Of a stretch of 19,681 bases of DNA, positions 7,607 through 14,688 are shown piece by piece. The DNA lies in the NCBI GenBank assembly GCA_002396005.1, contig DGVW01000001.1, positions 1-19,681 on the forward strand, read 5' to 3'. The stretch comes from Oribacterium sp. UBA4274 (GTDB lineage: Bacteria > Bacillota > Clostridia > Lachnospirales > Lachnospiraceae). How positions within the stretch are numbered: the first letter of the stretch is position 1; every line of letters begins with the position of its first letter. The notes below the pieces were generated by a model. That model ran no database searches and had not been told where the DNA came from. It was given only the letters and a program-made list of their open reading frames with translations. Made by a program: the position numbers and the translations under genes.

Positions 7607-8578
7607 ATGCGTATAAAATCATTTTGTGAGAAAAATAAAATAAAAGCGGCGATTCTCTCTATGTTGCTTTTATCTTGTTTTAGCATCAAAGTAAAAGCAG
7701 AGTCCTGGTTATATGACAGCGGTAAGTGGTATTACTATGAAACCTATGATGAGCCTGTGGAAAACCAGTGGATAACCTATAATGGAAATGAGTATTACAT
7801 TGGTTCCAAGGGTCTTATGGCTGCTGATAAATGGGTTGTGGATGAGTTGACAGGTAAGAAAGTATATCTCGGTATAAATGGGGTAAAGCAGAAGAATACA
7901 TATACCTATAAAAGAGATAAATTTGTTGGAGAAGACGGAACCGAACTTGTGGCTTTTAACAATTGGAGAAAAGAGGCCAAAAAAAGTCTCCAAAAGACGA
8001 TAACAGCATTAAATAAAAAAACAAATGTTACATCAGATCAGAAGGCAATACTGTCACAGTTATCTGCAAAGGATGCCGGATTTTCTTTGTATGACGTAAA
8101 CAGTGACGGTTTCAGGGATATAGTAGTAGTCAACAGATTTGCTGATTCGGAGCAGGTGCTGGAAGTCCTTTTATGGAATGAGGAAGAACAGAAGTTTCAG
8201 TCCGTCATGGAACTTGACTATACATCTGATGAAAGTGCAGTTCTCAGGAAAGAACAGAGCGGAAAGGTGTGGCTTATCATTAGTAAGGACATAAATGACG
8301 TCGCATTTTTTGAACTTGATATAAATGATGAAAATTTCAAGGATGTTGAACATTTTCATTACGGTTATAATGACTATGGCGATATTATATACTACATAGA
8401 TGATGATGAAGTAACAGCAAGTGTATGGAATACATCACTTTTACGTAGAGAACAGGAAACCGGTTCCGGTATCTGGACTATCTATCATGATCTGGATGAA
8501 AACAGTATAAATGCAGAGGTTGATACTTACCCTACTGAATCAGAGATTGCCTTGTTTTCAACGTATGATAAAGGATGA
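7607..8578 (+). CDS. Secreted protein with choline-binding-like cell-wall repeats
   Basis: I do not recognise this as a named gene. The 323-residue product starts with a positively charged, hydrophobic signal peptide (to about residue 31, VKA before ESW). Residues about 33-100 contain aromatic and glycine-rich cell-wall-binding repeats of the choline-binding type (WLYDSGKWYYYE; W-I-TYNGNEYYIGSKGLMAADKW; GKKVYLGINGVK). The rest is an acidic globular part with an EF-hand-like loop D-V-N-S-D-G-F-R-D at about 163-171, of the calcium-binding type seen in FG-GAP and dockerin-like segments. An LLSC stretch before the cleavage site could be read as a poor lipobox. The start is ATG 7607, 6 bases after GGGGAGGA (7593-7600); an ATG at 7589 overlaps that site. 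It lies behind the cheV hairpin and 49 bases before the ComFB-domain gene. Probably surface-attached; role in motility is unproven. Confidence 0.75.
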   Translation: MRIKSFCEKNKIKAAILSMLLLSCFSIKVKAESWLYDSGKWYYYETYDEPVENQWITYNGNEYYIGSKGLMAADKWVVDELTGKKVYLGINGVKQKNTYTYKRDKFVGEDGTELVAFNNWRKEAKKSLQKTITALNKKTNVTSDQKAILSQLSAKDAGFSLYDVNSDGFRDIVVVNRFADSEQVLEVLLWNEEEQKFQSVMELDYTSDESAVLRKEQSGKVWLIISKDINDVAFFELDINDENFKDVEHFHYGYNDYGDIIYYIDDDEVTASVWNTSLLRREQETGSGIWTIYHDLDENSINAEVDTYPTESEIALFSTYDKG

Positions 8579-8627
8579 TTAGTTAAGGGGATGAGATAAG
8601 TGCTTTTGCAACTCATAAGGAGGAAAT

Positions 8628-9425
8628 ATGAGTACAGAAACATTGGAAAATAAGCATGAAAGTCAGACTTTCGAGACGACTACAGCTGCGGCAGACTTTG
8701 CAGAGTGTATTGCTGACACTATCAGAGAGGGTCTGAAGGATGCTCCGAAATTTTTTAAGCGTGAGGATATGGTTTATGACGAGGATGATCTTCCGTCAAA
8801 TGTTTTAGCCGATGGAGCGGTTGAAACAGCAGCTTTTGAGAATACTTCTCAAGTGGAAGAGATGCCTAAAACCACAAAAAAAGTCATAAGGATAAATCAG
8901 GAATATTCGAATGTTATGGATATTGATGATGAGAGAACTAAAAAGAATAAGAAATCAGTTGATGCAGGACGTGTTGGAGGTCCGGCTTACGGTCTTGACA
9001 ACATAGAACTTCGTAATGAAGTTGTTCAGGAGAAACGCAGAGCCATAAGAGTTGAGTCTAAAGAAGACAGAGATATCTTATCGGATGCTATTCAGAAAAG
9101 ACTTGAGCAGAGTGTGTTTGGTGAGGCCAAGGTTCAGGAAGGTTTCCATATCGTAAATATCATGCAGGAGTGTCTGAAGAGTGAGGATATACTTGCGTAT
9201 ATGAAAAATGCAGGATGTTGTACCTGTGAGCGCTGCCAGGCGGACGTGCTTGCTGCAACTCTGTCACATTTGCCTGCAATGTATGTGGTTATGTATAAAA
9301 AATCAACATCTGCAAGAATCAGTTTCTACCATGAAAACTATAAGATGGATATACTTACATCTATCATGAGGGCCATAAGAGATGTCAAGGACCATCCTCA
9401 TCATGGTAATGATCGTATACAGTGA
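8628..9425 (+). CDS. ComFB-domain protein with long N-terminal extension
   Basis: The C-terminal part (about residues 172-255) matches the late-competence ComFB family: VNIMQECL, then a cysteine cluster C197-C198-x-C200-xx-C203, then ADVLAATLSHLPAMYV. The first 170 residues are acidic, low in predicted structure, and contain no domain I recognise; the family core is only about 90 residues. In B. subtilis comFB lies next to the flgM-flgN-flgK-flgL-fliW-csrA region, and ComFB-family proteins have recently been reported as cyclic di-nucleotide receptors (recalled from literature, not checked here), so a signalling role in motility is plausible. The ATG at 8628 follows AAGGAGG (8617-8623) by 4 bases. 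It is probably co-transcribed with the surface-protein gene before it and ends at a strong terminator. Confidence 0.82.
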   Translation: MSTETLENKHESQTFETTTAAADFAECIADTIREGLKDAPKFFKREDMVYDEDDLPSNVLADGAVETAAFENTSQVEEMPKTTKKVIRINQEYSNVMDIDDERTKKNKKSVDAGRVGGPAYGLDNIELRNEVVQEKRRAIRVESKEDRDILSDAIQKRLEQSVFGEAKVQEGFHIVNIMQECLKSEDILAYMKNAGCCTCERCQADVLAATLSHLPAMYVVMYKKSTSARISFYHENYKMDILTSIMRAIRDVKDHPHHGNDRIQ

Positions 9426-9449
9426 TGGTTAAATCAATTTAAATATTTG

Positions 9450-9491
9450 CGCTTAAGGGATAATATTTTATTATTTCTTAAGCGTTTTTTT
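9450..9491 (+). terminator. Strong intrinsic terminator after the ComFB gene
   Basis: CGCTTAAG (9450-9457) pairs perfectly with CTTAAGCG (9477-9484), and the interior adds eight more pairs including two G-U pairs around a TTT loop. Seven Ts follow at 9485-9491. It separates the accessory unit from fliD. Confidence 0.9.
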
Positions 9492-9501
9492 GTTATTTAG
9501 A

Positions 9502-9528
9502 TTATTAAAACCGTATTTGTGTCGATAA
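9502..9528 (+). promoter_or_regulatory. Sigma-28-type promoter for fliD
   Basis: GTCGATAA (9521-9528) matches the sigma-28 -10 element GCCGATAA at 7 of 8 positions. TTAT (9502-9505) lies exactly 15 bases upstream, the same spacing and tetramer as at two flgM sites in this window. It sits just after the terminator and gives a leader of about 60 bases before the fliD ATG. Confidence 0.7.
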
Positions 9529-9551
9529 AATAGGTAGGACAAAGTGTAAAT

Positions 9552-9567
9552 AGGCCAAGGAAGGCCT
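9552..9567 (+). promoter_or_regulatory. Putative CsrA-binding hairpin in the fliD leader
   Basis: AGGCC (9552-9556) and GGCCT (9563-9567) form a 5-bp stem with the hexaloop AAGGAA, which fits the CsrA preference for A-N-GGA-N loops. A second GGA lies in the ribosome site GAAGGAG (9581-9587), 25 bases away, so one CsrA dimer could bridge both and block translation. Confidence 0.5.
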
Positions 9568-9593
9568 TTGTATTTATAATGAAGGAGCATCAT

Positions 9594-11216
9594 ATGAACG
9601 TATCATCAAGCAGCAGCTCATCATCGAGCGCATTAGGAAATACCTCTTTAAAAGGTTTTGGAGGACTTGCATCCGGCCTTGATCGTGATGCATTGATAGA
9701 GCAGTTAACATTAAACACAAATAATAAAATAACAAAGACACAGCAGAGTATCACAAAGCAGGAGTGGCGTCAGGAGGCTTACAACAGCATCACTGATAAG
9801 ATGATCGACATGGAAGATGATTATCTGAGCTATTCCGGAAAAACAAGTATAGTAAACAATGATTTATATGCGAAATCTGTAGTTACAGTCAAGGGTAACA
9901 GTGCGTCCACGGCGCTTGTTTCTGCTACCGGATATTCAAATCTTTTGGACTATGTATCTGTTAAGGGTGTAAGTCAGCTGGCATCATCTTCCTACTTTAC
10001 ATCAAAGAAGATGACAGTAGGAGATTCGGATACTGTAGCAACTAAGAGTACAAAATTGAGTGAACTTACCGGATTTGATGAAGATAAAATCAAAGCCATG
10101 ACCATCAATGGCAAATCCTTTGATGTTACCGGTGAATCAAAAATCAGTGATCTCGTAAATGCCATTAACAGCAGCGATGCAGGAGTTAAGGCTACTTATG
10201 TAGAAAGTACCGGTAGTTTCATGTTCTTTGACAAGGAAACCGGAGAACAAAGTGACATAGAGTTGAGTTCAGAAGCGGAGGCTTTGTTTGGAGACAAGGC
10301 ATCACATTTTACAGCCGGTAAAGATGCAGAAATGTATGTAAGCTATGGTGGTTCAAAGCCTGTAGCCATAAAGAGTCATACCAATACATTTAATGTCGAT
10401 GGACTTAAGGTTACAGCAAGTGGAACATTTGGCGACATAAATGTGGATGGGTCCGGAAATGTAACCTATGATGCATCGGCAAGTGTCAGCTTTACAGCTA
10501 CTGCAAATGCTGATAAAGCGGTAGAGCGAGTAAAATCTTTCATTGAAGCCTATAACAAGATGGTAGAGGAAGTTAATACTCATGTAACTACCAGACCGGC
10601 TAAGGGTTATGATCCTCTTACTGAAGAGCAGGAAGATGAGATGACCGAAAAGGAGATTGAGAAGTGGACCAATAAAGCAAAGGAGGGAATTCTTTATAAC
10701 GATAACGAAATCCGTGACTTTGCCTTTGAACTGCATGGCATGATGAATGACATAGTAGCGGGAGGAATAAGCTACAGTGACCTTGAGAGTATCGGTATAA
10801 CTCTTAGCTCCGATCATGCAGATGGTGGTCAGATTACATTTGATGAAGATAAGTTCCGTAAAGCGATGGAATCAGATTCATCAAAAGTAGAAGAAATCAT
10901 GTGCGGAAGTGAAGGAAAGACCGGTTTTGGTCAGACCATCAATAAGCAGTTAACACCTTATGCTACGAGATATGCTTCCAGAAACGGTAACAGCTATGGA
11001 CGTCTTATTGAAGTAGCTGGTTCGGAAAAACTTGTAGCTACCAAGACCAAGAATGAAATATATGATAAAATCCAGGGATTCAATACAGATTTAGATAAGT
11101 GGAAAGCTAAACTCAAGGTGGAAGAGGACAGGTATATCAAACAGTTCTCAAATCTTGAAAAGCTCATAAATAGCATGAATACTCAGGCTAGTTATCTGTC
11201 AGGCTTATCATATTGA
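9594..11216 (+). CDS. fliD: FliD, flagellar filament cap protein
   Basis: FliD caps the growing filament and folds incoming flagellin. The N-terminal FliD signature is at about residues 19-45 (LKGFGGLASGLDRDALIEQL), followed by a coiled-coil stretch (NNKITKTQQSITKQEWRQEAYNSI, shown here in two parts by family convention). The C-terminal FliD domain runs from about 300 to 540, with VERVKSFIEAYNKMVEEVN and the closing NLEKLINSMNTQASYLSGL typical of the family. Residues 4-12 are nine consecutive serines, encoded by mixed codons. The ATG at 9594 follows GAAGGAG by 6 bases and replaces an earlier ATG at 9579 that overlaps the ribosome site. Product 540 residues. A sigma-28-like promoter and a putative CsrA hairpin precede it; fliS follows after 69 bases. 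Confidence 0.95.
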   Translation: MNVSSSSSSSSSALGNTSLKGFGGLASGLDRDALIEQLTLNTNNKITKTQQSITKQEWRQEAYNSITDKMIDMEDDYLSYSGKTSIVNNDLYAKSVVTVKGNSASTALVSATGYSNLLDYVSVKGVSQLASSSYFTSKKMTVGDSDTVATKSTKLSELTGFDEDKIKAMTINGKSFDVTGESKISDLVNAINSSDAGVKATYVESTGSFMFFDKETGEQSDIELSSEAEALFGDKASHFTAGKDAEMYVSYGGSKPVAIKSHTNTFNVDGLKVTASGTFGDINVDGSGNVTYDASASVSFTATANADKAVERVKSFIEAYNKMVEEVNTHVTTRPAKGYDPLTEEQEDEMTEKEIEKWTNKAKEGILYNDNEIRDFAFELHGMMNDIVAGGISYSDLESIGITLSSDHADGGQITFDEDKFRKAMESDSSKVEEIMCGSEGKTGFGQTINKQLTPYATRYASRNGNSYGRLIEVAGSEKLVATKTKNEIYDKIQGFNTDLDKWKAKLKVEEDRYIKQFSNLEKLINSMNTQASYLSGLSY

Positions 11217-11232
11217 GGATTTAGGTCGATAT
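11205..11232 (+). promoter_or_regulatory. Sigma-28-type promoter for fliS
   Basis: GTCGATAT (11225-11232) is a close sigma-28 -10 match. TTAT (11205-11208) lies 16 bases upstream, one more than in the other sites, and overlaps the end of fliD. It would let fliS and the FliT-like gene be transcribed apart from fliD. Confidence 0.5.
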
Positions 11233-11285
11233 AATATGTGTTAATAAATGAAGTTAATTACATACTTAAAGAGAAGGTGTCATTC

Positions 11286-11687
11286 ATGATTTATGCAAAG
11301 TATAAAGAGGATACGGTGTTTTCGATGTCTCCAGTGGAACTTTTGATTCTTTTATATGATGAGTGTATGAAGGATTTAAGAAAGGCGCATATTGCACTTG
11401 AAGATGGAGATATGACGACATTTGAGGAGTATATAGGAAAATCTCAGAAGATAATCAGATACCTTATCCATACGCTTGATATGTCTATACCTGTTAGTAA
11501 GGATCTCAGAAGGCTGTATGATTATATCATTTTTGATCTTTCGAAGGTTCGTGCAGGTGGTAAGCGTTTGGCAGGTGAGATACCTAAGCTTATAGAGATT
11601 ATACAGAATCTGAGAGATGGATTTGACGGTGCAAGTAAAAAGGTACAGGATACACATGAGGTTCATGAGGCCAGTGTTGTTGGATAA
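11286..11687 (+). CDS. fliS: FliS, flagellin export chaperone
   Basis: FliS binds the C terminus of flagellin in the cytoplasm, prevents early polymerisation and delivers it to FlhA. In B. subtilis-type bacteria it also helps flagellin compete with FliW. The 133-residue product carries the family hallmark SPVELLILLYDECMKDL at about residues 15-31, after an N-terminal Tyr-rich cap (MIYAKYKED). The remainder is helical with the usual charge pattern. ATG 11286 is preferred because AGAAGG lies about 8 bases upstream and the N terminus matches FliS; earlier in-frame GTG/TTG codons would add residues foreign to the family. It follows fliD, the standard order. Confidence 0.92.
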   Translation: MIYAKYKEDTVFSMSPVELLILLYDECMKDLRKAHIALEDGDMTTFEEYIGKSQKIIRYLIHTLDMSIPVSKDLRRLYDYIIFDLSKVRAGGKRLAGEIPKLIEIIQNLRDGFDGASKKVQDTHEVHEASVVG

Positions 11688-11764
11688 GCTCGGATGAAGG
11701 TCCTACATTTCAGGTGTTGATTCATGTGATTCAGATTTAAGTGATGTATTTACAGGAGTAAGGC

Positions 11765-12166
11765 ATGGAAGATGTTTTGAATGTCGAGGATCTGGCAATT
11801 CTATATCAGCGAAGATATAGCAGCATTAAAGATATAAAGGTTATTACAGACAAGCTATCTGATGCGCTTTCCGGAAACGATGAGTTTACTGTAGAAGTTA
11901 TTCTTGAGGAACGGGATCTTGCCATAAGGAAAGTCGAGGAGGCTACAGAGAAAATACATTTACTTGGAGAAACAGGACCTAAGGCAGCATTTGCGGCTCA
12001 CAGACTTATCTACACAGAACCCGAGAGTATCGTTCCTGAAACGGAAGATGAGAAACTTGTTAAGGAAATAAGACTTAAGACGAAGACATTGGTACAAGAT
12101 CTTCAGATGCAGGACAGGATTCTGAATAAGCGTCTTGCCAGAGATCAATCTTTTTATAAGGACTAG
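11765..12166 (+). CDS. Putative flagellar export chaperone, FliT-like
   Basis: A 133-residue, helical, charged protein with no transmembrane or signal segment. Its place directly behind fliS is where fliT stands in many bacteria, and its make-up (long helices such as YSSIKDIKVITDKLSDAL and ERDLAIRKVEEATEKIHLL) fits the FliT/FlgN group of short helical chaperones. I see no specific diagnostic motif, so the call rests mainly on context. If correct, it would chaperone FliD. The ATG at 11765 has AGGAG (11754-11758) 6 bases upstream. A strong terminator follows 40 bases after the stop. Confidence 0.6.
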   Translation: MEDVLNVEDLAILYQRRYSSIKDIKVITDKLSDALSGNDEFTVEVILEERDLAIRKVEEATEKIHLLGETGPKAAFAAHRLIYTEPESIVPETEDEKLVKEIRLKTKTLVQDLQMQDRILNKRLARDQSFYKD

Positions 12167-12206
12167 TTGTACATGGGTAGTATGATGATGGTATATAATT
12201 GAAGTA

Positions 12207-12243
12207 AGAAGGATCACAGAGAGTTTATCTCTGTGGTTCTTTT
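12207..12243 (+). terminator. Intrinsic terminator after the fliD-fliS-FliT unit
   Basis: CACAGAGA (12215-12222) pairs with TCTCTGTG (12228-12235) around the 5-base loop GTTTA. The stem extends outward through AAGGAT-like and GTTCTT-like arms with G-U pairs, and a T-rich tail follows. A clear end of the late-gene transcript. Confidence 0.85.
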
Positions 12244-12287
12244 GTGTTAAAATAGAAATAGTAAAAGTAAATTTTGGGTAACTACTA

Positions 12288-12312
12288 TAAAAGCATATTT
12301 GTTTTGCTTTTA
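12288..12312 (+). repeat. 8-bp inverted repeat upstream of the nucleotidyltransferase-fold gene
   Basis: TAAAAGCA (12288-12295) and TGCTTTTA (12305-12312) are perfect complements around a 9-base loop, ending directly before the ribosome site GGGAGG (12314-12319). It could form a 5' leader hairpin affecting translation. A TATAAA (12286-12291) overlaps it but has no convincing -35 partner. Confidence 0.4.
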
Positions 12313-12325
12313 CGGGAGGATGGGG

Positions 12326-14215
12326 ATGAATCGTACAGTTTTTGAAGGCAGGTATCTTATCAATCTTGTTGGTGCAGTTATAAAGCAAAAGGATATTCCC
12401 AGAAAATCCATGAAGATGGATTGGGAGAGACTGTTCCACCTTGCAGATTATCATAAGATTGCCAATGTTATCTATATAGGTATGCTTGGAGCTTCCGAAC
12501 AGGTTCCTAAGAAGTGGGGAGAAAGATTTTTTGAACGTTATCAGGAAAGTCTCATGTATTCATCAAGTTATGAGAATTCTGAACTTGAGATTCTGACACT
12601 TCTTAACAAGCATAAGATAGCGGCTACTGTACTGGAGTCTTCGGCTACGCGCAGACTTTACAGGATACCTGAGAGTGCCAGTAACAGTCCGCTTAGACTT
12701 CTTTTGAATGAGAAGGACTATAGTCTTGCCAAGGGGTTTCTTGTAGATCTTGGATACATTACGGATCATTTTTATCCAAAGTTTGGTGAACATATGAGGG
12801 GTGGTAACGGATTTATGGTTGAGATCTACTATAAGCTTCCGTTTATCACCAGAAACTATCAGAAGTGTATGACATCTCTCATGGAGAGAGCATATATAGA
12901 CAGAACCTTCAACTCCATGCATACCTTCTCACTTGAATCAAGCTTTGTATTCCGTATGGCAGAGATATGTTACAACTATTGTGAGAATTCACTGACTATA
13001 CGAAAATTACTGGATGTATTTCTTTTTTATCATCAGTTCAAGGGCAAGATGAATCAGACATTCATATGGGCGAGATTCAAGGAGTTCAAGATAGATGTTC
13101 TTGCACAATGCATGATTCATGTCTCAGCAATATGGTTCGGTAACAGGGCAGATGATGTTTTAGATCTCATTATTGAGGATGCAGATGTTTACGATAATCT
13201 GGAGAGTCGTATATTAAGCAGCGGTGTTATCGGTAACGAAATGGTGGGTCAGGCCAATGCTCTCAGCAATGATATCAGAAAAGAGCTTGATAAGGAGAAG
13301 AGGGAAGAAGAGAAAGTACTGCGTAAGAAACAACGCAGTGAGTACTGGCATCATGTAAAGCAGCAGATTTTGTGGATATTCCCGGAATACAAGTATATGA
13401 GTTCTTTATATCCTACACTTCAAAAAGTCCCTGTATTGCTGCCGTTTTATTGGATTTTCAGATGCTGCAGGATGATAAAGGATATGCTGGGACTCAGTAA
13501 GCCTAAAGTTAGTACAGAAATTTCTGCTGACGCAGCAGTATCCTCTTCTGACATGAAAACTTCTGATGGACCTATTTCTTATCTTCCTAAGGAAACCAAG
13601 ACCACAAGAGCTATCAATAATGCTTCAATGACGGATATGTCAGTTTCCAGAGAAGATGACAGTAAGATCGGAAAAATATTTGATTCGGTTCAGGCTGATC
13701 AGGAACAGAAGTCGAGGCTGGAAGAAGAAATCAAGGCGTCTGCAGCAGAAAATGTTACAGAAGATGATTTCAGGATAGATGAGAATGCTGAAACGGCCAT
13801 AGGACTATGGGAATTTCCTAAGCTTACAGAAATGGAAGATGACCGTAGCTTGGTTAGTGAAAACAGAGAGGGCATTGCCTCAGAGGAATCTAAAAATAAT
13901 CCTAAGAGGGAAAAGCCTGAAGAATTTGAAGGTAATTCTCTACTTGGCATGGACGTGTCACTGTTCAATAATATTCTGTCCAATGATAAAAACCGTACAT
14001 CTGATAAGGTTACCATAACACCTCAGTATACCGATTCAGGAAAGCTTGAGTTCAGTTTCAGAAAGGAAGGTGAACAGCAGACGGATAATGGTGTGGATAA
14101 AAGACCGATAGAACCTGAAATCGTAGTTGCCCAGGATGAAAATCATAATTCTGTAGGTGTCCAAAAGTGGCATTTTCCTACTATTGAAGAGGTGGAAGAC
14201 AAGGACAATCAGTGA
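12326..14215 (+). CDS. Nucleotidyltransferase-fold family protein with degenerate active site and long acidic tail
   Basis: Residues about 1-395 resemble the uncharacterised nucleotidyltransferase family (NTP_transf_5 type): WERLFHLADYHKIANVIYIG near the start, and the family's C-terminal pattern of WIFPEYKYMSSLYPTLQK followed by PVLLPFYWIFR. The catalytic part looks inactive: the usual LKG is LES (about 103-105), and the expected G-D-x-D-x-L-V stretch reads S-P-L-R-L-L-L (about 121-127), so both metal-binding Asp are missing. Residues about 400-629 are a Ser/Glu/Asp/Lys-rich, probably disordered tail with two similar motifs, WEFPKLTEMED and WHFPTIEEVED. The start is ATG 12326, 6 bases after GGGAGG (12314-12319), not ATG 12320. 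It stands alone between two terminators beside the flagellar genes; role unknown, perhaps a scaffold. The 629-residue length is unusual because of the tail. Confidence 0.7.
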   Translation: MNRTVFEGRYLINLVGAVIKQKDIPRKSMKMDWERLFHLADYHKIANVIYIGMLGASEQVPKKWGERFFERYQESLMYSSSYENSELEILTLLNKHKIAATVLESSATRRLYRIPESASNSPLRLLLNEKDYSLAKGFLVDLGYITDHFYPKFGEHMRGGNGFMVEIYYKLPFITRNYQKCMTSLMERAYIDRTFNSMHTFSLESSFVFRMAEICYNYCENSLTIRKLLDVFLFYHQFKGKMNQTFIWARFKEFKIDVLAQCMIHVSAIWFGNRADDVLDLIIEDADVYDNLESRILSSGVIGNEMVGQANALSNDIRKELDKEKREEEKVLRKKQRSEYWHHVKQQILWIFPEYKYMSSLYPTLQKVPVLLPFYWIFRCCRMIKDMLGLSKPKVSTEISADAAVSSSDMKTSDGPISYLPKETKTTRAINNASMTDMSVSREDDSKIGKIFDSVQADQEQKSRLEEEIKASAAENVTEDDFRIDENAETAIGLWEFPKLTEMEDDRSLVSENREGIASEESKNNPKREKPEEFEGNSLLGMDVSLFNNILSNDKNRTSDKVTITPQYTDSGKLEFSFRKEGEQQTDNGVDKRPIEPEIVVAQDENHNSVGVQKWHFPTIEEVEDKDNQ

Positions 14216-14267
14216 CGATTTATCATGCATCAGTCAGGTGAATAAACGATATAACATAGAACAAGAA

Positions 14268-14296
14268 AAGCCCTTCGCCATAATGACGAGGGGCTT
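14268..14296. terminator. Bidirectional terminator between convergent units
   Basis: AAGCCCTTCG (14268-14277) pairs with CGAGGGGCTT (14287-14296), with one G-U pair and a 9-base loop. On the minus strand it is followed by TTTTCTTGTT, a good T-tail for the csrA transcript. On the plus strand the tail (TTAAATAATAAT) is weaker but can serve the preceding gene. Confidence 0.8.
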
Positions 14297-14314
14297 AAAT
14301 AATAATCAATAAAA

Positions 14315-14629
14315 TCAAGCTTTAGATGATGAATTGTCTGATTCAGATGCGACTTTAGCTTCTGAATCATGAGAATCATCAGCAGGCTTATTCTTCTTTA
14401 GTGTTATATGCTTGAGAGAATCCTGCAATCCGGTAATAGCGGACGGATGAGGTGAAGTAGCACTCTTGTTTTCCTGTTCAGCGATAGAAAGCTCCTCACG
14501 TAGAATTGAAATCTGTTTAGGAGCATCTATAGCAAGTCTTACACCATCTGAAGCACTTTCAACAACAGTTATTCTGATATTGTCTCCAATTAGTATACTT
14601 TCATTCTTTTTACGTCTTAATATCAGCAT
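14315..14629 (-). CDS. csrA: CsrA, translational regulator, with extended C-terminal tail
   Basis: CsrA is an RNA-binding dimer that blocks translation of target messages by binding GGA motifs. Residues 1-55 are a standard CsrA: MLILRRKKNESILIGDNI at the start and VRLAIDAPKQISILREEL with the RNA-binding Arg44. After this the protein continues for about 50 residues of Ser/Asp/Lys-rich sequence (for example LKKNKPADDSHDSEAK), whereas CsrA is usually 60-75 residues in all. The ATG at 14629 is chosen because it gives the canonical N terminus and has AGGTGG a few bases upstream; an earlier TTG frame adds 16 foreign residues. It is next to its antagonist gene fliW (59-base gap), the last gene of the minus-strand group. 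Confidence 0.93.
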   Translation of the reverse strand: MLILRRKKNESILIGDNIRITVVESASDGVRLAIDAPKQISILREELSIAEQENKSATSPHPSAITGLQDSLKHITLKKNKPADDSHDSEAKVASESDNSSSKA

Positions 14630-14656
14630 CTGACCACCTACCCTATACTTAATCTT

Positions 14657-14671
14657 ATCGGTACAACCGAT
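14657..14671 (-). repeat. 6-bp inverted repeat in the fliW-csrA gap
   Basis: ATCGGT (14657-14662) and ACCGAT (14666-14671) are perfect complements with a 3-base loop, lying 28 bases ahead of the csrA start on the minus strand. It would make a small RNA hairpin between the two coding regions. Function is unknown; the loop carries no GGA. Confidence 0.35.
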
Positions 14672-14688
14672 TGTCAAGCGTCAGGCTC

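Noticed and set aside
7664..7690. LLSC in the surface-protein signal peptide read as a lipobox
   Set aside because: Leu at the -2 position is a poor fit and a standard VKA cleavage site follows; a normal secreted protein is more likely.
7996..8003. GACGATAA inside the surface-protein gene, resembling a sigma-28 -10 element
   Set aside because: No TTAT or TAAA lies 14-16 bases upstream and it is well inside a coding region with no gene start behind it.
10353..10817. A 154-codon open frame on the minus strand opposite fliD
   Set aside because: Fully antisense to fliD, with no recognisable domain or start signal.
14245..14252. AACGATAT before the convergent terminator
   Set aside because: The nearest TTAT is 21 bases away and no plus-strand gene follows; it leads straight into the terminator.
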